This document shows, one piece after another, positions 1 to 9,693 of a DNA stretch of 64,000 nucleotides. The stretch's first letter is position 1. Each line of letters begins with the position of its first letter. The stretch comes from Eublepharis macularius (Eukaryota; Chordata; Lepidosauria; Squamata; Eublepharidae): NCBI RefSeq assembly GCF_028583425.1, contig NC_072791.1, forward strand, positions 190,130,311 through 190,194,310, written 5' to 3'. The notes under the pieces were generated by a model. That model did no database searches. It saw nothing but the letters and a program-made list of their open reading frames with translations, and had not been told where the DNA came from. The position numbers and the translations under genes were made by a program.

Positions 1-195
1 AGCTGGGAAACAGGAAGCTTTACAGGTCTCCTTCTAATTGGATGTTTAATTATGCCGCTTGATATATTTGATACTCAAAAATTGTTTGGGATTTCTCTAG
101 TTATACAGTTTTAAACAACTTTAGCCACTCTTTGTTGTTATGCACAGCAACTTAGCTCTAGGAAATCCACAGTCATTCCCTGTCCCCACTTTCCT

Positions 196-425
196 TGCCC
201 TGACCTGGATAGCCCTGGTTAGCCCACTTTCATCTGATCTCAGAAGCTAAGCAGGGTCAGCCCTTGTTAGAACCTGGATAGGAGACCATTCAGGAAATCT
301 AGGGTTGCTATGCAAAGGCAGGCAATGGCAAACCATCTCTAAAAGTCTCTTGCCATGAAAACCCCATGGGGGTCCCCATAAGTCACCTGCAACTTGACAG
401 CAAAATGTAATGTTGTTGAAACTTA
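196..425 (+). mobile_element. 5S rRNA-derived SINE (5S-Sauria type)
   Basis: The head matches 5S rRNA closely: the internal control region 'agaagctaagcagggtcag' is intact at 241-260 and a 'ggataggagacc' block follows, which are the parts bound by TFIIIA in a real 5S gene. The body then leaves 5S and runs into a tail with 'ggcaatggcaaacca', 'ctcttgccatgaaaacccc' and 'gtcacctgcaacttgaca', which I recognise as the common tail of squamate 5S-derived SINEs. It is a retroposed copy and not a functional 5S gene, because the 3' part of the RNA is replaced. No clear target duplication was seen, so it is probably old. Confidence 0.8.
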
Positions 426-536
426 ATGGTTACATATAAAATACACATTGAGAAAGATACAGTATCACCGACTAATACTGTAGCAGGGCAAGCGGCGACA
501 CAAATTCAAGAGAAGCATTTTATTTTAAAAGCATAC

Positions 537-598
537 CTGTATCGTTGCTCCGGTAAGTTGTAATAAATCCTCGAAGGTCCTTTCCACTCATTTCACAT
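537..598 (-). CDS. Candidate coding exon, minus strand, unidentified
   Basis: On the minus strand a 62-nt block lies between an acceptor ending 'tatttagcag' and a donor CAG|gtatgc. One frame is open through the block (CEMSGKDLRGFITTYRSNDT); the other two are closed. It holds three CpG dinucleotides in 62 nt while the flanking DNA is CpG-poor, which suggests selection. The pyrimidine tract is weak. I do not recognise the peptide. The frame needs two leftover bases from the previous exon, which the block at 907-951 does not supply directly, so either an exon lies between them or one call is wrong. Confidence 0.25.
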
Positions 599-906
599 CT
601 GCTAAATAATAATACATATTACAAATAATATTAATACATGGAGATACAGACTAAAATGTTCATCCGTGAACATGAACATTTCCATGAACAGAAGGGGAGG
701 GGTAATTTCTGCCAATTTCCCTTTCCTGCTGCAGATACCCAATTTTCTCCTTAGGCTGTTTCTGAGGATTCCCCGTTTCCCAGCAGCAGCGAGAGGGGGA
801 AAGGCAGGAAAGCTTTGCTAAGATGACAGAACTGCCTTCCGTTCATGGAAAACTTAGGCTAAATCCAATCTACTGAGAGAGCCACTTTCGAATGTACTCA
901 CAGCGA

Positions 907-951
907 TTTCTCTGCACAGTTGGTTAATTAGGGTTTGTAAGAAGTCCTGGA
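907..951 (-). CDS. Candidate 45-nt coding exon, minus strand, unidentified
   Basis: The minus-strand acceptor has a good pyrimidine tract ending 'ctgttttatccag'; the donor is GCT|gtgagtaca. The 45 nt between them read in phase 0 as DFLQTLINQLCREIA, with both other frames closed by TAA. Splice signals are stronger than for the block at 537-598. The peptide is leucine-rich and helix-like but I cannot assign a family. Exon-like combinations of this kind occur by chance in 64 kb, so this is a candidate only. Confidence 0.28.
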
Positions 952-1099
952 TAAAACAGGTCAGAGAACTATGGGATGCACTCTACAGGCACCATTAACT
1001 GTACATAATTTCTGTGAAACAGATAAGGAGACTGTTGGTTTCTTGGTATAGTTGAACAGTAGTGAGAGTTCCCCATTGATTGAACTATGCCAGTCATTT

Positions 1100-1270
1100 A
1101 GAAGGGACTGTATTTTAATGCTGTATTTTAATATTTATATCCGCCAATTTTATTGTATATGGAATAAAGTTTTAATGTTTTTATAATGTTTTTAATCTTT
1201 ATTGGATGTTGTTACACCGTATATTGTTACACCACCCTGAGCCTGTCTGACAGGGAGGGCAGTCTAGAAG
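1100..1270 (+). mobile_element. CR1/L2-type LINE 3' end
   Basis: A TTTTAAT-rich stretch leads into 'caccctgagcctg' and 'cagggagggcagt', the usual 3' end of squamate CR1/L2 elements (a 'CCGCCCTGAGCC...GGAGGGCGG' hairpin before the A-rich tail). Only the last ~170 bp remain, and the tail has become a trinucleotide microsatellite. It is heavily mutated and so old. Confidence 0.5.
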
Positions 1271-1344
1271 TGTAGTAGTAGTAGTAGTAGTAGTACTACT
1301 ACTACTACTACTACTAATAATAATAATAATAATAATAATAATTT
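1271..1344. repeat. (GTA)n-(CTA)n-(ATA)n microsatellite with inverted symmetry
   Basis: About eight GTA units are followed directly by about seven CTA units and then by about nine AAT units. GTA and CTA are related by reverse complement (TAC/TAG), so the first two blocks form an inverted repeat with roughly 20-bp arms and almost no loop. It sits where the A-rich tail of the preceding LINE end should be. Confidence 0.9.
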
Positions 1345-2125
1345 TAGATGCCAGTTGCAACCTAGTGATAGTTTTCATTTAAAGGACAAATACTAAAATT
1401 TAGTACCTTTTTTTAACAGCACAAAGTATTGATTTACCAGGACATAAGACACACTGAGTTGAATAGGGCTTCATTCTAAGTATATATATAAATTCAGGTT
1501 TGAATAATTTGCTGATCAAAACAGTGAACTATGATGATTTGCAATGAAGTTAAAATTCATCCTCACTTACAGGCTATGATAAATGTCAGAAGTTACTAGC
1601 TTTCTCAGGGAAGAAAAATAAAAAATAAAACCAAAGCTTCTCATATTTCACATTACTAAAACTAACACAACTGATATTTGTACCACTGTCCAGGGACTAC
1701 TTTCTTTTGGTGGATTTATGTTTCTAATAATTACACAGTTCTTGGCCAAACTTTCTTCCGTAAGTTCCTGAGAAGTCAACATTTCAGAGGTTGGCCATCA
1801 CTACAACTGTGCACTCTGCCAATTGAAGAGTTTGCTTGATTAGGGTCCAAGATGGTCTAAAATGCTGGGAATAAATCTACACTGCGTGCAAATATGTATT
1901 AAGGTAATCCTTTGTTTCCAGGTTATGTATGCAGACAAAATTCTGCCCCATCTACTGCATATTTCTTTCTTCAGCTTTCAGTCTGCACATCTATCTATAA
2001 CTCATAGTTAGTTTATCATTGCATAATATATATAATTTTCTTTTTTGAGCTTGAATCAAACACCACACAATAAACAGTCATCTCTCCATATAGACAGTGA
2101 TATTAGAACACCACAAATCTCTCAC
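1345..2125. other. Intergenic or intronic DNA, nothing recognised
   Basis: AT-rich unique-looking sequence with no open frame, splice-signal pair or repeat that I can name. Confidence 0.5.
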
Positions 2126-2128
2126 ATT

Positions 2129-2373
2129 TTTGGTGTAATAGTTAAGAGTACGGGACTCTAATCTGGAGAGTTGGGTTTGATTCCCCATTCCTCCTCTTGA
2201 AGCCTGCTGGGTGACCTTGAGTCAGTCACAGCTCTCCCAGAGCTCTCTCAGCCCCACCCACCTCACAGGGTGTTTGTTGTTGTGGAGATAAGGATAACAT
2301 ATTTTGTAAACCGCTCTGAGTGGGTGTTAAGTCATCCTGAAGGGTGGTATACAAATCAAATGTTGTTGTTACT
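2129..2373 (+). mobile_element. tRNA-derived SINE, family A
   Basis: Starts with a tRNA-like head: 'tggtgtaatagttaagag' resembles box A and 'gggtttgattcccca' resembles box B. The body has 'cagctctcccagagctctct' and 'cccacccacctcacagggtg', and the 3' part reads 'taaaccgctctgagtgg' and 'ggtggtatacaaatcaaa' before a TTG-rich tail. Two further copies lie at 26290 and 56012, both on the plus strand. The family is abundant in squamates; I treat it as Sauria-SINE-like without claiming the exact subfamily. Confidence 0.85.
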
Positions 2374-2433
2374 ACCACTACCACTACCATGGAACATATC
2401 AAAATGAATCTCACACCATTTTTCTACACTTGC

Positions 2434-2613
2434 CTAATTGCCTTGCTCTTGTGAATCTGGGTTTTCTTTTTTAATGAACTGAAGGATCAATATCTGACTA
2501 CACTGAATTTCACTTGAATCCTTTGTGTCAAAATAATATAGGAAAAAACAACTGCCTGGTATTCTCCTACGAGTTTCTATAACTTCCTTTACTGCAGCAA
2601 TGTTCTCACCTGT
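2434..2613 (-). CDS. Candidate terminal coding exon, minus strand, unidentified
   Basis: Directly after a minus-strand acceptor 'tgttctcttttag' a frame stays open for 59 codons to a TAG. It reads as an ordinary-looking hydrophilic peptide beginning TGENIAAVKEVIETRRR and ending KKENPDSQEQGN. No in-frame ATG is near the start, so if real it would be a last exon. No donor of good quality lies inside it. I do not recognise a family. An open frame of this length arises by chance quite often, and the frame starts exactly at the acceptor because TAG is itself a stop. Confidence 0.2.
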   Translation of the reverse strand, partial: TGENIAAVKEVIETRRRIPGSCFFLYYFDTKDSSEIQCSQILILQFIKKENPDSQEQGN

Positions 2614-3374
2614 CTAAAAGAGAACATGACCATTGTCACTGGTTAATTTTGATAAATGTATGCATATTTATTTAAAAGCAGCTTTAACATGAGTTTCGTA
2701 CTAAACTTCTCACTGCCAAACCGAGTTAAAAAAAAAAATTAGCAGGAAGCAAAGAAACAATCTTTGGTCAGGCTAGTTTAAAGCGGGCCAGATGGCAAAG
2801 CAAACTAACTGTGCCATTAAGAATCGAAAAGTTTAAAGGTGGAGCCTGAGAAGCAGATGCTCTGTGCTGATCTGCAGTATGTTGCCTTTACATAGTAAGC
2901 ATGTCCAAGTGTAAAATCTGTGCAATAATTAGTCTGAAATCTACTGAAAGAGTCTTTAAATCCCATTTGTATGGGGAGCGGCACAAAGGCATGGAAAGAA
3001 TAGACATCCGAATTCCTTAAAAAGGATTAGATCAGGTACTTGTCAGGCTCCATGCAATCTCTGGGTGCTTTCTCCCCCCCCGCCCCCCGCCCCCCGCTAG
3101 CTGCTAAGCACCTACCTAATAAGACAACAATGAGGAGAGAATGGCTTGCTGCTGGTTTCTGTATAGACACAAGGCTTAGCATTCAGCAATAAGAAATCCT
3201 GCCAGCAAAGCTCCTGGTATTTCCTGTGCCCCCTTCTCACAAGAGTTTACCATACTCGATGGAAAGAAAAGACAGAGTCAGTCCGCACTAGGTATTCCAG
3301 TGCAATTATTTTCTACCAAAATGAAAAGTTTCATGAAACCCTTGGATCTTCTCTGGAGGGCTAGTGCTGAATGC
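2614..3374. other. Unique-looking DNA with a C-rich run
   Basis: No gene or nameable repeat. At 3074-3097 there is a run of eight C, G, six C, G, six C, G; on the minus strand this is G-rich enough to form a G-quadruplex. Confidence 0.5.
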
Positions 3375-3570
3375 TTCTACCTCCAGAGGCAAGACATCCA
3401 AAAGGTCACTAAAGAGGGCCTTGGCTATAGCTACACCTTGACTCTGGAACTCCATGCAGCTCTTTATGAGCACCAAGTATTTTTAAAGGTCTAGTAAAAA
3501 CGAAAAAGCCTGAGGATTATTTGAAGTTCATTTCCCCCTTATAGTGTTATTGTTTTAACTGATACTGACA
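3375..3570 (+). mobile_element. Degraded L2/CR1 LINE 3' fragment
   Basis: 'aaaggtcactaaagagggccttgg' followed by a decayed 'ctctggaactcc' resembles the C-terminal end of CR1/L2 reverse transcriptase (the '...LWNSLP' region) common in reptiles. Too mutated for a subfamily call. The surrounding 3571-4180 shows nothing else I can name. Confidence 0.35.
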
Positions 3571-4181
3571 TAAGAAAAATGGGGAGGGGGTGTTTTTACA
3601 GGTATTCTTACTTTTTATCACTTTATTGTTAGTTGGCCTCTTGTTATTCGTTTTTTTAAATAGGTTACAAATACATTAATGACTCTATATGGATTTGACT
3701 TCGTGGTTCTGAAGGAGCTTCGAATTATTTATAGCAGTTGAATGATGAAGTTATGATCCAGCATTTTATAAAGCTGGAAAATTCCTTGTTTTGCCATTCT
3801 GGTGGTCATAAATCAAGTTATGTAGGGAAACCAATTAATTTTACCCGGATTTTAAAATTCTGTTCCCTATTGACATCACTTCTTTTAAGAAGTTCTCATT
3901 ATTCCACGGTTTTATACCAAACCACATCATGGCTTCTACCAAAATAACAGTCTACTGTCGCTCATTACATGTTGTTGAGGCCAGTTACATGGAGCTGGTC
4001 TCCAGGCTTAGTCCCGTTGGGTGGTAGGGAACCCACAAGGACTTGTGTGGAGGGTACCTGATTTTCCTCTATATCCTCTTCCCCACATTAGTTCTTCTTT
4101 CCCTCTTCCTGGAAGCCCCCATATCACCATCCCTGCTTCCTTCTCCCCAACCTACCTTTTATTTGCTCCTTTATCTTCAGC

Positions 4182-4740
4182 TAGATTTATTTTATTTACT
4201 TCATTTGTATCCTGCCTTTCTCCACAATAAGGACCTAAAGCAGCTTATGTTATTTTTCTCTCCTCCATTTTTATCCTGTGAGGTAAGTTAGACTGAGAAT
4301 GTGTAATTGGCCCAAAGTCATTTACTGAGCTTCCACAGCATAGTAGTGATTTGAACCTAGGGCTCTCAGTAGGGTTGCCAGGTCCCCCTTACCCTCTCGG
4401 TGGGAGGGGAGACACAGCACTTACCGTTTTGTCTCATTGTGTGTGCACAAAGCGTGTGTGTGCTCCCAGCATGGCATGATGACATCACTGCAGGGAGTGA
4501 TGTAATTGTGCAGGCCCCAGGAGCGCTCCCCCAAATCAGCCAAGTGCAAAGTGCAGGAGCACTCCTGTGGCCCGTGCACACTGTACTGGGAATGTGCCAG
4601 AACATCTGTGTCCCCACCTTTCTCCTCCACTGGCCAAGTGAGTGGTGGCGGGGGGCGGAGGGTGGGAACGAGGGAACCTGGAAGCCCAATCTCTCAGATT
4701 CTAGTTTGAAAATCTAACTACTACACCACATTTGCTTTCA
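4182..4740 (-). mobile_element. tRNA-derived SINE (Sauria-SINE type), split by an insertion
   Basis: Read on the minus strand it has the tRNA head (anticodon-arm region and a box B 'aggttcaaat'), the 'ggccaattacac...ctcacagg' body and the tail whose complement here is 'tttattttatttacttcatt'. It is interrupted at 4370-4690 by another element flanked by short direct repeats. Its head abuts the repeat at 4743-5110, an arrangement seen again in mirror orientation near 54.8 kb. Confidence 0.7.
4370..4690 (+). mobile_element. Non-autonomous DNA element nested in a SINE
   Basis: The 321-bp insert begins 'tagggttgccaggtccccc' and ends 'gggaacctggaagccc', imperfect inverted termini. It is flanked by 'ctctcag' at 4363-4369 and 4691-4697 (7 bp perfect, 8th base differing), consistent with a 7-8 bp target duplication. 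Sequences starting GGGTTGCCAGGTC are common in squamates. No open frame belongs to it; the apparent ORFs on both strands here overlap one another and follow base composition. A related but diverged 'agggttaccagg' segment lies at 25867. Confidence 0.55.
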
Positions 4741-4742
4741 TG

Positions 4743-5110
4743 AGGTGGCTGCTGTTGAACAGTAGTTAGCAGCCAGTCCTAGGTGTTCATGCAACTCACT
4801 TGGTAGGAAATCTCATTCCATGGTTGCTGCCAGGCCTGGCCCTGATGAGTACTCCTTCAAAGAGCCAAAATAACCCAGGAAAGGGCCATACCCCTTGCCC
4901 CAGCCTTTTCCTCGAAAACCAGTTCTTGGAGGCTGGCAATACTATTGTGGTTGCTTAGCAATAGCCACTGAGGGCATTTGATTCTCAAAGCTACAACTGC
5001 TGTTTCTACTATTTATGGAGGGGTTTTAACAGCCCTTTTTTTTAGATTTCAGATTTTTCTGCAAACCAGGGATATTTTTGAGGTTTGAAAAAGATCTGTC
5101 TTGTCTGCTC
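4743..5110 (+). repeat. Interspersed repeat R1, copy A
   Basis: About 370 bp running from 'ggctgctgttgaacagtag' to the 'gatttttctgcaaaccag' region. The reverse complement of 54450-54830 matches it end to end with many substitutions, and 16505-16680 matches the last third. I cannot assign a class. Its start joins the head of a tRNA-SINE in both long copies. Confidence 0.6.
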
Positions 5111-6200
5111 ATAGCTCCATAGATGAGGCCACATTGAAAATTAGAAATACCGATGACGATACATAATTAGCTATGTGATTACTTGTGTACTTCCATAACA
5201 TTGGTTATGCTGGCTTTCAGATGTGATATCTACAATAGATAACATATATGAAATAAAACTTCACTGATAATAGTTCTTTTCTAATGCTTGAAGTTTTGTC
5301 TGATACTTCAGCTTCTAATTTATAATGAAATACAACATATTTTTGTGGCATACCTTGACTAACACTCATGCATTTTTATCGGGAAGCCCAGACAGAGTCC
5401 CTAGATTCCTGAAAACGTGTCAGTCATCCACTAATGTGTGGAGTATCAGTGTAATCCTGGTGTACCTACAGCACACATGGTAGCTACAAAAGTATTATGC
5501 CACCCTTAGATTTCCAGCAATTCATGCAGAGCTTAATTTTCATACATCACCTCATACTGAAAAGTTTCTCTTTTTTTTCATAAAGTCACAAATAGCACTT
5601 TAATGAAAAAAAGTTCTTAATTGTAATGATAGTAATATTTTCAAAAAGTGAATTGTGATCATGGGCTTATGCTTCCAAAGGACTTCTGTGCATTGGAAAA
5701 GGTCACTTATAATTGATCACAATCCTGGAATACTCTATTCTACTCACAATGCTCAATTTAACTGAGATAACTAGATAACTAAATCAGGAGTCCCAACAGA
5801 AACTGTTACAAAAGCAGATCCATATTCAGTTCACTATAAGGCCTACATTCTCTATATTAGCCTCAACATGCTTGCTAATACCTCTGAAGTACCCTTTTGG
5901 CTACTTCTTTGTTCTTAAACTATCCTTATCTTTTCCTTTGCGAGATAAACTTCAAAGATTATTTTGCTCACAGTCTTCATAATTTCTTCATTTTGCTGCT
6001 GGCACATTTTGTGTGGTTGGATCCTTAAGCAACATAAAATTCACAGCAGCCACAATTTCACTGCAAGGAATGCTCCAGAAAAGTTATGGTCTGAAACCAT
6101 CATTGTGTAGGAGGGTATATTTTCACAAGCCTTAGAAATGAGTCTAAAATCATTATTGTTCAACCCACAGACCAAACTCTAAATTGATTAAACTCTCATA
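5111..6200. other. AT-rich DNA, nothing recognised
   Basis: No repeat or gene is recognisable. One exon-like minus-strand block (about 5355-5409, acceptor 'cacgttttcag', donor CAAG|gtatgcc) was seen but all frames are closed. Confidence 0.4.
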
Positions 6201-6205
6201 CTTAC

Positions 6206-6285
6206 CTTTTGTTCCCTTAGGTTAATTAGTATCAAAACTATTGGATCAGACTTTGATAACAGACTTGGAGGGGGGGATTACTGCT
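6206..6285 (-). other. Exon-like block with excellent splice signals but closed frames
   Basis: Minus strand: acceptor 'gttcttttatttcag' and donor AAAAG|gtaagtatg are both near-consensus and bound an 80-nt block. All three frames contain stops. A second block at 6406-6431 with donor GATAG|gtaagaaac lies 120 bp upstream on the same strand, leaving a 120-nt putative intron. The block includes a run of seven C; reading frames differ before and after that run. It may be a non-coding exon, a decayed exon, or chance. Confidence 0.2.
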
Positions 6286-6431
6286 CTGAAATAAAAGAAC
6301 TAATGATAGCCTACTGACAAAAACCCATCCCACAGTTATTATGATCTGAATTTGGAAGAAAATTGACCTTGACAGATAGAAAAATACTATCCATTTTTTA
6401 AATGAAACCAATGGATTCTGGAGTTTCTTAC

Positions 6432-8734
6432 CTATCAATTATATCAACAGTATTAACCTAGGGTCCACAATAAAGATCATTTTATTCAAGCCAGCTGTCC
6501 TAGCAACCTTGAAGCATCCTGTTGTGCAACGCAAGGAAAAGGAAGATTTTCAGGGCACGCTTATGAGCAATTTGGAAATTCCATTTCACTGTTAAAGGGA
6601 ATGCTATCTCCAAATCCTCCTTCCCCAATTCATAGGCTGCTTTTCAAATATTTTCAGATAGTTGCCTTCAGCCACTTCAGACAAAGCTCTGCCTTCCTTT
6701 GACCCTGAAATGACTGTGGGGGGGGGGAGATTACACACATGCAAACCACACATTTCATAGAGTCTCTATATTAAAACACAAAGATATAACAATTGTCCCA
6801 AGTCTTCCAAGGGTGATGAGATCATTAAAGTAATTGGCACATTATCCCCCACCTTAGGCATGTGGAACACGAGAATAAGGAACATAAGTTTCTTAAAGGT
6901 GTTGAACCTTGTGGATGTTCATGGCTTCTCAGAAACATTTGTTTTCAAACTAAGCATCCTTCCTAATCTTGCACTCCAATCAGATGTATATTGACAGTGC
7001 AGGAAGTGCCCTGAGCATGAGAGAGATCAAGATAGGACCACTGAAAGAAAAAAGACCCAGAGAATGTCAAATGTGCGGGCTCTAGCATTAACCAATTGTG
7101 CTACAGTCCTGAGCCGATAGATACCGCAACACCAACTAAGAAACCTATCCAGACAATGTAAAGGACTATGCAGTTAGCTTGCTTTCCTGGGTCAAACCAA
7201 GGAATAGTACCTTGACCAGTAATGCTATTTGGGATGAATTATAGACTACACTAGCTGCTCCTACTATCTCCCCGAGACATATCACAGGCATTATATGCAT
7301 GGCCTATCTAGTTGTAATCTCATTCTATAAGGTTCTACAAAGTATCAGAACAGAACATTATGAATGTAATATCTAGTAATAGGAAGGCACACAAATTATC
7401 TCGCCACACTTCTGCCATGTCCTCTTGGTCTCCACCAGTGCAACCCACCAGAATGCAGCATCTGCTAATTGCGCCTGTTGCTGGATATCAAACCTACCCC
7501 ATTTTGCCAGATAAAGATCCTAGACTGACTCAAGAAGTTGGAACTACGGCACACGTTGGAATGTGATCAGTTTGGCAATCCTTAAGCCCGGAGTTATTTG
7601 CTGGTGACATAAGGCAGGAACATACAGTGATTACATTTAAAAACAAAAAAGAATTCTCTCCCATTTATATCATCTAGATCTTTTTGGGGGGGGGGTGCAT
7701 TTTAACTTTTACAGAGCATTGCTAAAGACTGCGCAATTAAGCACTTACAGGTCAGAAGATGATAAACTCAGGCTCGTGTGTAGTTAGTCAATTCCCTTAA
7801 GAATAAAATATGCATAGGGATGGCATGGCTGTAATTACTACTTTCCCCCCCAGAAATGACAGCTATAAAAGAATAGGGCAGGACACTGTAGCATGCATTG
7901 TCATTCTTCCATAATTATAGCAAGTTCATAAGCAGAGTACAATATTCTATTGACACACTGTAGTGCACATGAGTAACTTTGCATGCGTGACTAAGTCCAA
8001 TTAGCTGTAGAAAATACTCTTTGCAGAGCAGAGCCCCCTCAAGTGAGAAAGACAAGCTAAGAGGCAAGCATGCCGCTTCAAAAGCCCTGGGCTCCAGTCT
8101 CCGAGCAGTAAATACACAACATTTGAAGATTAAGGACATGTTCATAGCTCTGTAGATCCAAAGCCATACATCTGTGAGGCAAACAAAGTGAGGCCACTGA
8201 TGTTATGCTCGCAACTACAGACCAAGAGCAGAGCAGATACAAAAGTAATATTTACAGTGTTGTCTTAAAGAGAATTACACTTTTTAAAGCCCACTGGCTT
8301 CAGTGGATTTAGAGGACAATGCATAAAAATGGCCAATGGTTTATCAATACAAATTTGCAAGTAGAGGTGGCTGCCTCTCATCTCACAATCACAATAAAAC
8401 CAGAGTACTGTCTGGAAAAATATGCTATCCAGGATGTATGGAAAGTATAAATTGATTCTGTGTTCTATATTCTTTCCCTGATAGAATTAGAGATTTTGCT
8501 ATGGATTCTTTATCTTCACAAGAAATTTTGGAGTTGTCAGTCATTTTCTTGTAAGTCAAGAAAGCTGGCAATGGAAACATCACAATCTAAGAAAGAAGTA
8601 TTTCCAGTTGGGGAATTAGAGCCAGTGGGCTATCCCCATACATATATGATCTGTACAGGTGAACAGAGAGGAAGTAGGAATTTTGGAATCGTAATTCTCA
8701 GGGTATGCACATAAATCAGTGGATTCCTCTTGAG
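6432..8734. other. Unique-looking AT-rich DNA
   Basis: No gene or nameable repeat. Short G runs occur at 6719-6729 and 7684-7694. The short open frames present here show no domain or splice context. Confidence 0.45.
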
Positions 8735-8990
8735 TGCTCTTTCTAGTGGATCTATCATGACTCAAGCATGATCCTTCTCAACCCTGGTAACTCTCTTTTG
8801 GAACAATCTCCCAGAGTTGATCAGGTGGATGCTCTAAGGTGGCTTTAGAGGGCAGTTGAATTATTAATATTTATGCAGTGGAATGCATATAGTGGAGATG
8901 AAGCTATGGCTGCTTTTTTCTGTCTTCTTAACATCTATACTGTTTTAATATTTTTGTGGGGTTCACACCTGCATTTGAAAACCTTCATGT
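8735..8990 (+). mobile_element. Possible degraded L2 LINE 3' fragment
   Basis: 'ttggaacaatctcccagagttgatcag' recalls the WNNLP-containing C-terminus of L2/CR1 reverse transcriptase, followed by a TTTTAAT-rich 3' stretch. Very decayed; low confidence. Confidence 0.25.
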
Positions 8991-9261
8991 TGCTTTGGGA
9001 TTTGTCACTGAGAGATCTCCTATTATCTGTAGGAGATACAACACTAGTTGTAGAGTAGGTGGGATGCAGGATTTTCATAAGAGTTATTAAGAACTTTCTC
9101 TCTCTCAGTCACAATTGTCCACCTGTTGTCCCATGTCAACCCAACCTGGCACGGATTATTCATCTGTGACCTTGGGGCATACTAGTAGTAACCTTGGACA
9201 CTTGCTCCTAATCCTGCCCATCAGCAAGTATCCTTAATGTGATGCTTCCTGCCAACCCAAC

Positions 9262-9434
9262 TTGTGACCCTGTGACACTGAGAGATCTCTGTCTTTTGGT
9301 GCTACACCTCTGAAGATGCCAGCCACAGCTGCTGGCAAAACGTCAGGAACTACAATGCCAAGACCACGGCAATGCAGCCCGGAAAACCCACAACAACCAT
9401 CGTTCTCCAGCCGTGAAAGCCTTCGACAATACAT
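9262..9434 (+). mobile_element. Penelope-like element terminus with hammerhead motif
   Basis: The segment runs from 'cactgagagatctctg' through 'cttttggtgctacacc' to 'gccttcgacaatac'. It contains a type I hammerhead layout at 9307-9353: CTGAAGA, a 6-bp helix II (GCCAGC/GCTGGC), and ACGTC before AGG that pairs with CCT upstream. The first base of the conserved GAAA is A here, so the ribozyme core is probably inactive. The same sequence forms both arms of the palindrome at 33528-33775. Hammerheads are known from Penelope-like retroelements, which is the basis of the class call. Confidence 0.6.
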
Positions 9435-9693
9435 TATCCATCATATTTCTGCATTGTTATATCCTTAAAACTTACTGTAAACTATAAATACAGCAACAGA
9501 ATGCCTGTAAACATATACAGTTTTTCTCAGAAAATGTGGGCTTTTGTTTCTAAAAGGGTGGGACATAGGTTCTTTGACAGAGTGGTTGGTGGGATGTAAT
9601 ATACCAAAAGTTGAGACTGAGAGCCATTGCTCTAGCCATTTCACACAAGTATAGCACTTAATCCAGTATGAACTGCAGCACAGGACTAACCAG

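Noticed and set aside
196-300. A real 5S rRNA gene
   Set aside because: Only the internal control region and its surroundings match; the 3' part is replaced by a SINE tail.
5355-5409. Exon-like minus-strand block with good splice sites
   Set aside because: All three frames are closed and there is no other support.
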